Below, piece by piece: positions 8,391-17,165 of a DNA stretch of 38,823 nucleotides (positions are counted from its first letter, which is position 1; the number at the start of each line of letters is the position of its first letter). Where the stretch lies: positions 1 to 38,823 of the forward strand of contig NZ_LDUE01000056.1 of the NCBI RefSeq assembly GCF_001038485.1, given 5' to 3'. The position numbers and the translations under genes were made by a program. The notes below the pieces were generated by a model that did not search any database, was not told where the DNA came from, and saw only the letters and a list, made by a program, of their open reading frames with translations. This DNA is from Ornithinibacillus californiensis. Its GTDB lineage: Bacteria > Bacillota > Bacilli > Bacillales > Amphibacillaceae.

Positions 8391-9962
8391 TTATGCTTTT
8401 ACTATAAAATTAGGATTAACCTGGGCTGTAACGATTTTATGTTTTTCAAAATATGCACTAATCAACTCAACCATATCCTTTTGGATTTCTTGGATGACCG
8501 GCTTATTTTTAAACATGTCATAATTCCCACCGCCAGTAGCGCGATAATTATTCATGACTACATGATACGTATTGCTCTCCTCAAGAGGCTTGCCTTGATA
8601 ACTGATTTCCTCCACGCGGGAACCAAATGGTTTAGATACATTAATGGTATAGTTGATACCTTCCCACATATCGTAATTGTAATGCTGAGGTTTTGGGCGT
8701 ATATACGTAGGATTTACGGTGATTGTTCCGTCTTCATCTAGAACAAAGTATTCAGCATTTTTCTCTAATGCAAGCTTAATATCCTTGCCAGTTAACGCTA
8801 ATACAACCAGTGTATTGGGATACATATAGTTGGAAACAATGTCGCGCATCGTAACAACTGAGCCAAATCCCTTCGATTCATTATTTAATAGGGCCGTAAC
8901 GGAGATAGGAGCAGCGCTTGCATCTAGTTGTACGTCTTGTACGAATTGAACAAACGCGTGTTTGAAAACTCTAGCTTCGAAAGGATCGTTAATGGTCATA
9001 TCTCCCTTAATTTCACCGATAGGTTGATCTAACCATTTCTGAGTAGATTCCTCAATCTCCGTCATATAATCTAAAATTTCTTGGTCAGCCTGGACATCTC
9101 CGACTGGGATTATTTCCGCATTTTTATGTGTAACATACCATTTTCCATCTGAACTCTCTAATTCAATATCAATGTCACCATACATGATGCAATTATTACC
9201 TGGTTGTGCAACTAGCACGCCGTTAATCTCTCCAGTTAAGATTCGATGTTGGTGGCCTGTTAATAATATATCAATACCTTCAATCTCCTGGCACATGGCA
9301 TAGCCTTGGTTTTCGCCAGTTAATACTTCTGTCGGCTCACCTGTTTCCATATCACGTTCGATACCTCCGTGATACATTGCTATTAGAACATCAGGCTGTT
9401 CTTCTTCGCGAATGAACTCTACCCATTGTTTTAATGTAGTTAATGCGTCTTTAAATTTGATACCAGCAATATGGCTAGGTGATTCCCAGTTCGGGATATA
9501 GTGGGTTGTGACTCCAACTATTGCTACCTTGGGACCATTTGGAAATCTTTTCGTGATATATGGCTTTCCAAAATAAGGTTCACCGTGTTCATTAACTAAA
9601 TTAGCAGAGAGCCAAGGGTAAGAAGAACTGTTTATCGCATCGTGCAAAACTTCTTTACCAAAGTTGAATTCATGATTTCCAATAACACCAGCTTCAACCC
9701 CTATACGGTTTAAAATCCCAACCATAGGGTTCTCTTTATCGGTATGTTCCTTTACGTAATGTGTCATTAATGGAGTACCTTGTATAAGGTCACCATTATC
9801 CAATACTAGAACATTTTCATTCTTGTTTCGAACAGCTTTTACAATAGATGCATATTTTGCTAAGCCAAGATTAGTGGGTTCATTGGTGCCATATAATATC
9901 GGCATCGCATTTCCATGAACATCACTTGTATAGAGAACTTTAATTGTTGTTTTTTTTGACAA
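8391..9962 (-). CDS. Cytoplasmic bifunctional metallophosphatase/5'-nucleotidase family protein
   Basis: A 523-residue two-domain phosphoesterase. The N-terminal calcineurin-like domain has the metal-binding blocks TSDVHGN (about 12-18), DNGDLIQG (about 55), GNHEFNFG (about 96), YHGGIERD and GHQHR. The C-terminal 5'-nucleotidase domain follows, with the usual TGKDIKLALE and ATGGGNYDMF elements. There is no signal peptide, so it acts in the cytosol like B. subtilis YunD rather than wall-bound UshA/YfkN types. The start is TTG at 9962 with AAAGGATG upstream. It follows the phn transporter genes on the same strand, with a hairpin in the gap, so it likely hydrolyses an imported phospho-compound such as a nucleotide or phosphodiester. 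The exact substrate is unknown. Confidence 0.9.
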   Translation of the reverse strand: MSKKTTIKVLYTSDVHGNAMPILYGTNEPTNLGLAKYASIVKAVRNKNENVLVLDNGDLIQGTPLMTHYVKEHTDKENPMVGILNRIGVEAGVIGNHEFNFGKEVLHDAINSSSYPWLSANLVNEHGEPYFGKPYITKRFPNGPKVAIVGVTTHYIPNWESPSHIAGIKFKDALTTLKQWVEFIREEEQPDVLIAMYHGGIERDMETGEPTEVLTGENQGYAMCQEIEGIDILLTGHQHRILTGEINGVLVAQPGNNCIMYGDIDIELESSDGKWYVTHKNAEIIPVGDVQADQEILDYMTEIEESTQKWLDQPIGEIKGDMTINDPFEARVFKHAFVQFVQDVQLDASAAPISVTALLNNESKGFGSVVTMRDIVSNYMYPNTLVVLALTGKDIKLALEKNAEYFVLDEDGTITVNPTYIRPKPQHYNYDMWEGINYTINVSKPFGSRVEEISYQGKPLEESNTYHVVMNNYRATGGGNYDMFKNKPVIQEIQKDMVELISAYFEKHKIVTAQVNPNFIVKA

Positions 9963-9982
9963 GTTGGTACATCCTTTCTCAC

Positions 9983-10027
9983 AAAGAAAACGAAATCAAA
10001 GATATCATTCTTTAATTTCGTTTCTTT
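9983..10027 (-). terminator. Hairpin between phnE and phosphoesterase gene
   Basis: AAAGAAAACGAAAT (9983-9996) pairs with ATTTCGTTTCTTT (10015-10027) with one bulged A. Read on the minus strand it ends in TTTTCTTT. It is likely a partial terminator or mRNA-stability element that lowers expression of the last gene relative to the transporter. Confidence 0.55.
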
Positions 10028-10039
10028 AAATCCATCATA

Positions 10040-10840
10040 TTATACAATTTTACGTCTAATTCTTGCAGATGCAAAGTCGATTACGGTAACTACGATAATA
10101 ATTGAAAGTAAAATCATACCCATTTCATTCCAATTACGGTTACTTGATGCGAAGATGATCATCGTACCGATACCACCAGCACCAACGATACCTAGAATAG
10201 AAGAAGCACGAATGTCTACTTCAAAGCGATAAATTGCATAGGATAGGAACTCTGGTGTAATCTGTGGAATAACGCCATAGAATAAAATCTGGATTTTGTT
10301 TGCTCCACTTGCTTCCATTGCTTGGACGACTTCCATATCAATAGACTCAATGATTTCCGAGAACATCTTTCCAAGCATCCCGGTGGAACCAATAGCAATT
10401 GCGAGAACCCCAGCGAATGCGTTCGGTCCAACTGCTACTACGAATAAGATAGCTAGAATAAGATCTGGAAAAGCACGGATAGCTGATAGAATCCACTTTC
10501 CGATGGTAGATACAATCTTTCCACCCATCATATTTGTTGCTGCTAAGAATGATAGTGGAACGGCGATCACCGCAGCCATCAAGGACCCAGCAAATGCAAT
10601 AAATACAGTCTCTAACATTTTGGCTCCTACTTCACCAGCAGCTGACCAATCAGGACTTAATAGTCTTGGGATAACACGATGGAAGTTATTGATTGCACGT
10701 TCAATTGCCCGTCCCCAATCAACATCAATTGACGTGAATGTCCAAACATATAAGGCAACTACTAAAAGTGTAATAATAATTGCTCGTACTTTCTTTAGTA
10801 AAGATTTATCTTGTTTTGGAGGTAATTGTAGATTTTCCAT
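10040..10840 (-). CDS. phnE: Phosphonate-type ABC transporter permease (second copy)
   Basis: A 266-residue inner-membrane permease of the PhnE type: one N-terminal TM (about 18-36), a BPD_transp_1 core with further helices, and the EAA-like loop followed by SSILGIVGAGGIGTMI (about 212-228), typical of PhnE. It overlaps the upstream phnE stop (TAATG at 10840), so the two are translationally coupled. Two different PhnE subunits in one operon imply a heterodimeric channel, common in Firmicutes and cyanobacterial phn-type importers. The large plus-strand frame 10296-10871 is a shadow. Confidence 0.92.
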   Translation of the reverse strand: MENLQLPPKQDKSLLKKVRAIIITLLVVALYVWTFTSIDVDWGRAIERAINNFHRVIPRLLSPDWSAAGEVGAKMLETVFIAFAGSLMAAVIAVPLSFLAATNMMGGKIVSTIGKWILSAIRAFPDLILAILFVVAVGPNAFAGVLAIAIGSTGMLGKMFSEIIESIDMEVVQAMEASGANKIQILFYGVIPQITPEFLSYAIYRFEVDIRASSILGIVGAGGIGTMIIFASSNRNWNEMGMILLSIIIVVTVIDFASARIRRKIV

Positions 10841-11649
10841 TATAACAATGCCTCCCTTATTTTGTTACTAATAAATTCAATAATGAGTACAGTCGCAAAA
10901 ATAACGATGATAATTGTCATTGCGTTTGGATAGTTATAGAATTTCAAATGTTGGTTTAACACTAAACCAATACCACCGGCACCAACCATACCTAGTACGA
11001 CAGAAGCGCGGATATTGATTTCAAATACATATAATACTAGAGAAGTAAACTGTGGTGCTATTTGAGGTACTAGTGAATACCAGATTACCTGAAATACATT
11101 ACCCCCAGATGCTCTCATTGCTTCTAGTGGATTCATATCTACTGATTCAATCGTTTCACTGATTAATTTTGCTAAAATACCTAGTGAGAAAACAGTTAAA
11201 GCTAGAATACCTGGGAATACACCAACACCAAATAATCCAACAAAAATAACAGCTAACACTAAATCAGGAATAGTACGTAGTAAATTTAAAAATGTTCTTG
11301 TTATATAATACAATGGTTTGAGAGTCGTTATATTTTGAGCAGATAAAACTGCCAAAGGAACCGTTAAGATTGCTGCAATTGTGGTAGCTATAATTGCCAT
11401 TTGGATCGTTTGCATCATCGCCTTCCAAATTGTTGGGAGAATTGTAAAGTTCGGTGGGAAGAACTTTTCAATTACTGTATACATATTACCCAGTGCACCA
11501 CCAAATCCTCCAACCATCTCATCTTGGGTCCAAATCATACTAAATGTATAAATACCTAATACAACAAAAAAGATAATAGTTACTTGGATTTTAGTTTTAG
11601 CAGGGTAAAGCGGCATTGAACTTTGCGTTAAAGAGTTTTTAGTAGTCAC
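10840..11649 (-). CDS. phnE: Phosphonate-type ABC transporter permease (first copy)
   Basis: A 269-residue permease paralogous to the following gene: TM near 25-45, then the MetI-like core with SVDMNPLEAMRASGGN (coupling helix that docks to PhnC) and ASVVLGMVGAGGIGLVL near the end. The start is GTG at 11649, overlapping the phnC stop codon as TAGTG, so it is co-translated with the ATPase. With the second PhnE it would form the membrane channel of the importer. Confidence 0.92.
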   Translation of the reverse strand: MTTKNSLTQSSMPLYPAKTKIQVTIIFFVVLGIYTFSMIWTQDEMVGGFGGALGNMYTVIEKFFPPNFTILPTIWKAMMQTIQMAIIATTIAAILTVPLAVLSAQNITTLKPLYYITRTFLNLLRTIPDLVLAVIFVGLFGVGVFPGILALTVFSLGILAKLISETIESVDMNPLEAMRASGGNVFQVIWYSLVPQIAPQFTSLVLYVFEINIRASVVLGMVGAGGIGLVLNQHLKFYNYPNAMTIIIVIFATVLIIEFISNKIREALL

Positions 11650-12422
11650 TATTCTTGTGCACCCCCACGCAAGTCATCCTCGCGAATAGAACGGCCATAT
11701 ATTTCTTCAAACGTCTTCTCTGTTACTTCCGAAGCTGGTCCATCAAATACTACTTCACCTGCTCGCATACCAATAATACGATCGGCATATTCCATTGCCA
11801 TGTCGATAAAATGTAAGTTAACAATCGTTGTAATATTGTCTTCCTTATTAATCTTTTTAAGGTAAGTCATTACTTGATGGGAAGTTGGTGGATCAAGTGA
11901 TGCCACAGGCTCATCTGCTAAAATGTATTTTGGTGTCTGTGTTAAAACACGAGCGATACTAACACGCTGTTGCTGACCACCACTTAATTCATCAGCACGG
12001 TTATAAACCTTTTCTTCAATATTAACACGAGTTAAATTATTATAAGCCAAGGCTTTATCTTCTTTAGAATAAAGATTGAAAATAGAACGTAATGTACCAG
12101 TATGACCTAATCTACCAGCTAGTACATTCTTAAATACATTCGTACGTTTTACTAGATTATAGTTTTGGAAAATCATACCGACTTTCGTGCGGAGTTTGCG
12201 AAGGTTTTTACCTTTATGCTTTAAAATATCTTCATTATCTACTAGAAGAGATCCAGATGTAGGAGTAACCAAACGATTGATGCTACGAATAAACGTAGAC
12301 TTTCCAGCACCTGACAACCCAACAATAACAACGAATTCACCGTCATTGATTTTCACATTGATGTTTTTTAATCCTTCAGTCCCATTTGGATAGACAAGGC
12401 CAACATTTTTAAATTCTATCAT
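11649..12422 (-). CDS. phnC: Phosphonate-type ABC transporter ATP-binding protein
   Basis: A 257-residue ATPase with Walker A GLSGAGKST (about 34-42), signature LSGGQQQRVSIARVL, Walker B YILADEPVASLDP and the switch His in NLHFID. I place the start at ATG 12422 (MIEFKNVGL) because GGGGG (12437-12433) sits 10 bases upstream. An upstream in-frame start at 12461 would add 13 residues without a ribosome site. It is overlapped by phnE. The length and motif spacing match PhnC. Ligand specificity is set by PhnD, not this protein. Confidence 0.93.
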   Translation of the reverse strand: MIEFKNVGLVYPNGTEGLKNINVKINDGEFVVIVGLSGAGKSTFIRSINRLVTPTSGSLLVDNEDILKHKGKNLRKLRTKVGMIFQNYNLVKRTNVFKNVLAGRLGHTGTLRSIFNLYSKEDKALAYNNLTRVNIEEKVYNRADELSGGQQQRVSIARVLTQTPKYILADEPVASLDPPTSHQVMTYLKKINKEDNITTIVNLHFIDMAMEYADRIIGMRAGEVVFDGPASEVTEKTFEEIYGRSIREDDLRGGAQE

Positions 12423-12496
12423 TATTATAGATCCCCCATTAAAGGCTAAAATTTTTCTCATTTATTGTATCATTATTCTACTAAATTTAACATAAC

Positions 12497-12525
12497 AAAA
12501 GGGAAGTTAATTACCCTTCCCCTTT
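12497..12525 (-). terminator. Hairpin between phnD and phnC (likely partial terminator)
   Basis: AAAAGGGAAG (12497-12506) pairs with CTTCCC(C)TTT (12516-12525). On the minus strand it is followed by TTTTGTTATG. It lies just after the phnD stop. Such hairpins after binding-protein genes let the binding protein be made in excess over the membrane parts, which is the likely role here. Confidence 0.65.
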
Positions 12526-12555
12526 GTTATTATATTTAACTAGTAATGTTTTAAA

Positions 12556-13506
12556 TTAGAATCCAACTGAATCTTTGAACTTAGCATAAGTATCTTTAAC
12601 TACTTTATACTCTTCGTCGGTTGCATTATCAATAGCATCCCAGTTGTATACCTCGTTCATAATTTCGATCATTTCTTCATCTTCATTGAATGATAAGAAA
12701 ATGTCTTTAATTTTTTGAACGAATTCTTTGTCTAACTCTTTAGTAACAGAGATTGTATCGTTAGGAATCTCTTCTGTGTAAGTTAATACTTTTAATTTAT
12801 CCATTACATCTGGATATTCTTCTTCAAGTTCAGTACGAACATCATCAAAAGTAGTTGCAACATCAGCGTCACCTTCATAAACCATAATAGCTGAGTTATC
12901 ATGACCACCAGATGCAATTGTTTCACTGAAGAATCCAGTCTCTAGTTCAGCTGCAGTAGCAATATCAAACTCAGTCATCAATTGGTTTGCAGGGAATAAG
13001 TATCCAGAAGTAGAACCTTGATCACCATATGCCCAAACTTTACCTTCTAGGTCTGCAAGTTCTTCAATACCTGAATCAGCGCGAACTAAGTATTGTGCTT
13101 TGTATGTACCAGAACCATAACGGATGGATTTAAGGATAACTTCAACACCATATTGCTCATTAGCAAGTACATAACCAAATGCAGGAATGAAACCAACTTG
13201 AACTTGGTTAGCACCCATTGCTTCAACTAAAGCGTTATAGTCAGTCATTACTTTACCTTCAACAGGAATTCCTAGTTCTTCCCCTAAACGGTCAGCTAAA
13301 GGTTTAACTGTATCTGCAATTGTATCTGAGTCTTGAGACGGTACGAATCCAATAACTAATGTTTCTGGAATCATTCCTTCTGTTTCTTCTGACTTTGAAT
13401 CGTCTGATGTATTATCTGATGCATTATTTCCTTCATCAGAACCTCCACATGCTGCTAGTACAAGTGCTAGTCCAAGAATAAGCACTAGACCATAAAGTTT
13501 CTTCAT
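12556..13506 (-). CDS. phnD: Phosphonate/phosphite/phosphate-ester ABC transporter substrate-binding lipoprotein
   Basis: A 316-residue lipoprotein: signal sequence with lipobox LAAC and lipidated Cys20, a Ser/Asp/Asn-rich linker (about 21-45), then a PhnD-type periplasmic-binding fold starting LVIGFVPSQD. GSTSGY (164-169, with Ser165-Thr166-Ser167) is the anion-binding turn that holds the phosphonate or phosphite group in PhnD, PtxB and HtxB. GGHDNS gives the other ligand residues. AGGAGGGT lies 6 bases before ATG. It is the first gene of the operon phnD-phnC-phnE-phnE-phosphoesterase. No phosphonate-degrading enzyme follows, so the ligand may be a phosphate ester or be processed elsewhere. 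Confidence 0.92.
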   Translation of the reverse strand: MKKLYGLVLILGLALVLAACGGSDEGNNASDNTSDDSKSEETEGMIPETLVIGFVPSQDSDTIADTVKPLADRLGEELGIPVEGKVMTDYNALVEAMGANQVQVGFIPAFGYVLANEQYGVEVILKSIRYGSGTYKAQYLVRADSGIEELADLEGKVWAYGDQGSTSGYLFPANQLMTEFDIATAAELETGFFSETIASGGHDNSAIMVYEGDADVATTFDDVRTELEEEYPDVMDKLKVLTYTEEIPNDTISVTKELDKEFVQKIKDIFLSFNEDEEMIEIMNEVYNWDAIDNATDEEYKVVKDTYAKFKDSVGF

Positions 13507-13599
13507 TGTGACCCTCCTAAAGATATATAAAATTTATTTTTGACTTACTATTTTATTAAATAACAAATTGCCAGAAAAAGCTAGACCTTTTTTCATTAA

Positions 13600-13627
13600 T
13601 TTACACCTTTTTTACATGATTTTATGA
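13600..13627. promoter_or_regulatory. TTTACA-type direct repeats, possible PhoP-like site (weak)
   Basis: TTTACA at 13600 and 13611, and TTATGA at 13622, recur at 11-bp intervals, the layout of PhoP (Pho regulon) sites in bacilli. They lie about 95-120 bp before phnD and about 120-145 bp before the divergent ABC gene. The repeats run toward the latter, and the DNA is very AT-rich, so chance is a real alternative. Confidence 0.25.
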
Positions 13628-13746
13628 AAAAACGACAAAAAAGGATATGTATCGTTCGGCTTTTGCTCCATTTAGTATGACGTTATTAGTTTTTTGAAAC
13701 CTTAATAGACTTAAATACGTATTATACTGTAAATGAGGTGGTAATA

Positions 13747-14445
13747 GTGAAGGTATTAGAGGTAAAAAACGTTGATGTGGATGTTAGAACTACTAAGTTA
13801 TTATCTGAGATTTCATTTTCGGTAAATAAGGGAACTGTAGTTGCATTAGTTGGTCATAATGGTGCAGGAAAATCGACATTAATGAAAACAATCATGGGAA
13901 TTCAAGAAAAGACTTCTGGGGAGGTAATTATTCAAGAGACCTTTGATCAAGATAAAATTTTTTTAGATTATAAACAACGAATCACATTTATTCCTGAAGA
14001 ACCATTACTAATGACCGAATTAACAGCCATGCAGCATTTCCAACTTTATGGAAAGAGCTATCAAATGGAAGAGGACCAATTGCTGGAACGTGTAGATAAA
14101 TATGTAAAAGGATTTGAATTACAAGATAAATTAAATGAATACCCTGAATCACTTTCCAAGGGTATGCGGCAAAAGGTTCAAACCATCTGTGCTATGCTTC
14201 CGGATGTGCCATTGTTATTAATAGATGAACCTTTTATGGGGTTAGATATTTATGCAGTCGATTACTTCGAGCAAATCTTACAAGAGAAAATGGCTAGTGG
14301 GACAAGCATTTTATTAACGACGCATCAACTCGATCGTGTGAAAGGGATAGCAGATCAATTTATCATGTTACAAGAAGGAAAGATACTACATAAAGGTTCT
14401 ATAGATGAATTTGAAACGATTAAAAGGAGAAGTGATGAGTCATGA
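13747..14445 (+). CDS. ABC transporter ATP-binding protein, EcsA-like
   Basis: A 232-residue ATPase: Walker A GHNGAGKST (about 37-45), a Q-loop region with ITFIPEEPLLM, signature LSKGMRQKVQ, Walker B LLLIDEPFMGLD and switch His (TTHQLD). The PEEP after the Q-loop and SKGMRQKV are typical of EcsA. Start chosen at GTG 13747 because GAGGTGG (13735-13741) sits 5 bases upstream; the GTG at 13738 lies inside that ribosome site. It overlaps the permease gene by 4 bases. In B. subtilis, EcsAB is an exporter affecting secretion and competence. Whether this is the true ecs locus or a paralog is unclear, as the usual neighbours (hit, ecsC) are absent. Confidence 0.85.
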   Translation: MKVLEVKNVDVDVRTTKLLSEISFSVNKGTVVALVGHNGAGKSTLMKTIMGIQEKTSGEVIIQETFDQDKIFLDYKQRITFIPEEPLLMTELTAMQHFQLYGKSYQMEEDQLLERVDKYVKGFELQDKLNEYPESLSKGMRQKVQTICAMLPDVPLLLIDEPFMGLDIYAVDYFEQILQEKMASGTSILLTTHQLDRVKGIADQFIMLQEGKILHKGSIDEFETIKRRSDES

Positions 14446-15845
14446 ACCATCCTTCACCTTGGCAAGCTTACCTACCTGTAAGAAAAGGTCGATTTCGTAA
14501 AAAGAAAGCTGTCTATAAAACACTTGTAGCTTTATCATTCGATATAATTACGATTATTTATTCGATTATTGTTGGTGGCTATGTTTTTGCGAGTATTTTT
14601 ATTTTCAATGATTTCTTTAAGGTGTTCCAAGATGAGTTTCAATTCGTTGAGACCCAATTGAACGAGAGATTCTGGTTGATCTTATCAATTGTCCCACTCA
14701 GGTATATCTTTCAATCTTTTCGAAACCCAGGGATAACGATAACTAGTTCGGAGTATCAACTAGGTATGCTACCATATTCTATTAAGCGAATTGCTTTCTT
14801 CGTTGCTATAGAAAAATGGATAAAGCTGCTTTTAAAATATCTCGTTGTTATTGCCATAGCTATGCTGATAACTCCCATTGATCCGAAAATCATCAGTTTA
14901 TATTTTATATTATTTTGGGTCATAGAGGTTTTAATGACGGTACCACAATGGAAACTATTTCAAACCAATTTTATGGTGAAGCTAACTCTGTTACTTTCGC
15001 TGGGTATGCTGACTATGGTTGGGACGTTTACACATACTTCGCCAATAGTAGGGATCGGGGTATTTATTGCGATGATAGCATGTAACTTCCTATTAGCAAA
15101 TAGACTTTTTGACAATATTAATTGGGGAAGAGTCATTGAAGTTAATGATTATATTATTTGGTCGATGCCAATCGTATCTAAAGCTACAAAGGTAAAGTTT
15201 AAAAGGCAGAAAAGATTTAATTTATTTCAAAATAGAGCCTCCAGGAAGAAACCATTTACTTATACGAATTCTGCTATACATAAGAGGCTGTGGTTACAAT
15301 ATTATAGGGAAAACATCGAGTTTATTGTAAAAGTAGTGGGAGGATTGCTTCTAACCAATACTATATTACCTTTTATCCATCCTACCGTTGCGTTAATTGG
15401 TATCGCTTTAAGCATCTTTGTCTATACCACGTTTGTTTCGAGTTTGTTCGTGGACCGTTTTTATACAGGTATCGTTCAGGTTTTACCATGGGATGTAAAA
15501 AGTTTTCGTATCACGAAGAGGAAATGGGTGTTGATAGGATTTATTCCAATCCTGATTCCAATAACAGTTTATTCAATCGTGCATTTTTCTTGGTGGAGTA
15601 TAGGGTTCTTCTTATTAATCTTTAGTGTTTTTATTATTAATTATGAAGTAAAAATGGACACGGCATCGGAACGGTTGAATAAAAGGCTTAGTCAGCTAAC
15701 TCTAAAAGGTACAATAGCTTTTTGTAGTCTAGGACTCATTGTATTATGTGCGTATAACATTTACTTTACACTTGTTTCAGTGGTCTTATTGACTTATGTT
15801 ATCTATCAAATAATAATACCTTCCCAAAAGAAGCACGATGTCTAG
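14442..15845 (+). CDS. ABC transporter permease, EcsB-like
   Basis: A 467-residue integral membrane protein with about 9-11 hydrophobic helices (first near 32-55, several pairs at 125-230, and six toward the C-terminus from about 315 on). It carries a basic cytoplasmic N-terminus and a basic loop at about 240-270. It starts inside the stop of the ATPase gene (ATGA overlap), so the two form one exporter. Length is slightly above EcsB (about 400). The stop codon lies in the loop of a terminator hairpin. There is no motif that reveals the substrate. Confidence 0.82.
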   Translation: MNHPSPWQAYLPVRKGRFRKKKAVYKTLVALSFDIITIIYSIIVGGYVFASIFIFNDFFKVFQDEFQFVETQLNERFWLILSIVPLRYIFQSFRNPGITITSSEYQLGMLPYSIKRIAFFVAIEKWIKLLLKYLVVIAIAMLITPIDPKIISLYFILFWVIEVLMTVPQWKLFQTNFMVKLTLLLSLGMLTMVGTFTHTSPIVGIGVFIAMIACNFLLANRLFDNINWGRVIEVNDYIIWSMPIVSKATKVKFKRQKRFNLFQNRASRKKPFTYTNSAIHKRLWLQYYRENIEFIVKVVGGLLLTNTILPFIHPTVALIGIALSIFVYTTFVSSLFVDRFYTGIVQVLPWDVKSFRITKRKWVLIGFIPILIPITVYSIVHFSWWSIGFFLLIFSVFIINYEVKMDTASERLNKRLSQLTLKGTIAFCSLGLIVLCAYNIYFTLVSVVLLTYVIYQIIIPSQKKHDV

Positions 15846-15860
15846 CACGTGTTTCTTTTT
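15829..15860 (+). terminator. Terminator overlapping the EcsB-like stop codon
   Basis: AGAAGCACG (15829-15837) pairs with CGTGTTTCT (15848-15856, one G-T pair), followed by TTTT. The stop codon TAG (15843-15845) is in the loop, so the coding end and the terminator are fused. Confidence 0.75.
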
Positions 15861-15936
15861 ATATCATACGAAAACACACAACCCAACCTGCTTGCATAAA
15901 TTATTGTAAAAAGGAATGAAGGAAAGGGTGTGTCTG

Positions 15937-16305
15937 ATGAGACATTATGGTTATCCTCCGTATCAACGCCAAATTCCTCCTAATTACCAACAACAAATCC
16001 AACAACCTTTCCACGGTTTTCAGCAACAGCAACCACCATACTATCAAAATCTATATGAACAACCGAAATCACCATTTGAACAATTTGCTAAACCAAAGCA
16101 ACCGCAGGATTGGTATGCAAATAATGAACAACTGCAAGGAAATAATCAACAAGCCCAACCACAGATGATGTCACAATTCCAAGAGCAAAATGGGCAAATG
16201 AACTTGGATAAAATGCTAACAACAGTTAGTCAAATAGCCAATACGTATCATCAAGTATCTCCAATCATCAAACAATTTGGCGACTTTATGAAAACATTCC
16301 GTTAA
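15937..16305 (+). CDS. YppG-like Gln/Pro-rich protein
   Basis: A 122-residue protein. The first 80 residues are low-complexity, rich in Gln, Pro, Tyr and Asn (PYQRQIPPNYQQQIQQ and similar). The end (about 88-122) is a compact helix-rich stretch, MNLDKMLTTVSQIANTY then SPIIKQFGDFMKTF, seen in the YppG family of spore-formers, some of which are spore-coat or inner-spore associated. Start chosen at ATG 15937 because GAAAGGG sits just before; the longer frame from 15916 starts within that site. It is monocistronic and no promoter is recognised. A spore role is family inference. Confidence 0.7.
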   Translation: MRHYGYPPYQRQIPPNYQQQIQQPFHGFQQQQPPYYQNLYEQPKSPFEQFAKPKQPQDWYANNEQLQGNNQQAQPQMMSQFQEQNGQMNLDKMLTTVSQIANTYHQVSPIIKQFGDFMKTFR

Positions 16306-16433
16306 GCTTTATGAAATTTATGGTAATGGGAATATGAGAGCAAATCTGAATGGATTGGATGAATTTAGGGTAAAAGTAAAATAATCATTATGCTCTGCTC
16401 TTACATCGAGATTTTCATAAAGGAGATTAAAAT

Positions 16434-17147
16434 ATGATAGGGTGTTTAATTATACATGGTTTTACAGGTGGTCCGCACGAATTAGAACCACTTACTGAGT
16501 ATTTAGAAGCCAACACAGATTGGCATATTTCGGTTCCTACCTTACCAGGGCATGGGAGAAATCTAATGCTTGAAAATGTCAATTACAAAAGTTGGCTAGA
16601 AACAGCAGAAGCTTCCTTAAAGAAATTAAGAGAAAAATATGATGAAATTTATATCATTGGCTTTTCAATGGGCGGGATGATTGCTGCATATTTAGCTGCA
16701 AAATATAAGGTGAACAAATTGGTATTGTTAGCTACTGCCGGGAAGTATTTATCGTTTAAGCAAATCAGTGTAGATCTAGGTGATGTGTTGAGGGATGGAA
16801 TAACTGGTAAATTGGGCCAGAATAAATTGTACTGTCATTATAAAAGAAAGCTAGGTAGTGTTCCGTTTCGGGCAAATCTTGAATTTCTTAAACTGGTTCG
16901 TCAAACAAGAAAGTACTTGAAAAATGTTGAATCCCCAGTGTTAATTGCACAGGGACAAATGGATAGTATGGTACCTTATAAGACCGCTTACTATCTTGAT
17001 AAGGAAATACCATCTAAACGTAAAGAAGTAGTGTTCTTTGAGCGCTCTAGGCACCTGATTTGCTTAGGGAATGATAAGGATACGCTAAATCGAATGGTGC
17101 ATGAGTTTTTGGTGAAGCCTGTTGAAGGTAGTGAGGTGCTGGTTTAA
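16434..17147 (+). CDS. Alpha/beta-hydrolase carboxylesterase (Est30/YvaK-like)
   Basis: A 237-residue cytosolic hydrolase. IIHGFTGGPHE (about 6-16) forms the oxyanion hole, GFSMGG carries nucleophile Ser78, Asp177 (GQMDSMVP) and His207 (SRHLICL) complete the triad. Size and motifs match the thermostable carboxylesterase Est30 of Geobacillus and B. subtilis YvaK, which act on short acyl esters. AAAGGAG lies 8 bases before the ATG. In B. subtilis yvaK sits with secG and rnr; here it stands alone beside an inverted-repeat cluster. The related monoglyceride lipases share this fold. Confidence 0.88.
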   Translation: MIGCLIIHGFTGGPHELEPLTEYLEANTDWHISVPTLPGHGRNLMLENVNYKSWLETAEASLKKLREKYDEIYIIGFSMGGMIAAYLAAKYKVNKLVLLATAGKYLSFKQISVDLGDVLRDGITGKLGQNKLYCHYKRKLGSVPFRANLEFLKLVRQTRKYLKNVESPVLIAQGQMDSMVPYKTAYYLDKEIPSKRKEVVFFERSRHLICLGNDKDTLNRMVHEFLVKPVEGSEVLV

Positions 17148-17165
17148 CGGGAATTAGCGTAAAAA

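Noticed and set aside
10296-10871. Plus-strand 191-codon ORF opposite phnE
   Set aside because: A shadow of the real phnE gene, whose overlaps and ribosome sites are clear; the composition is unlike a real protein.
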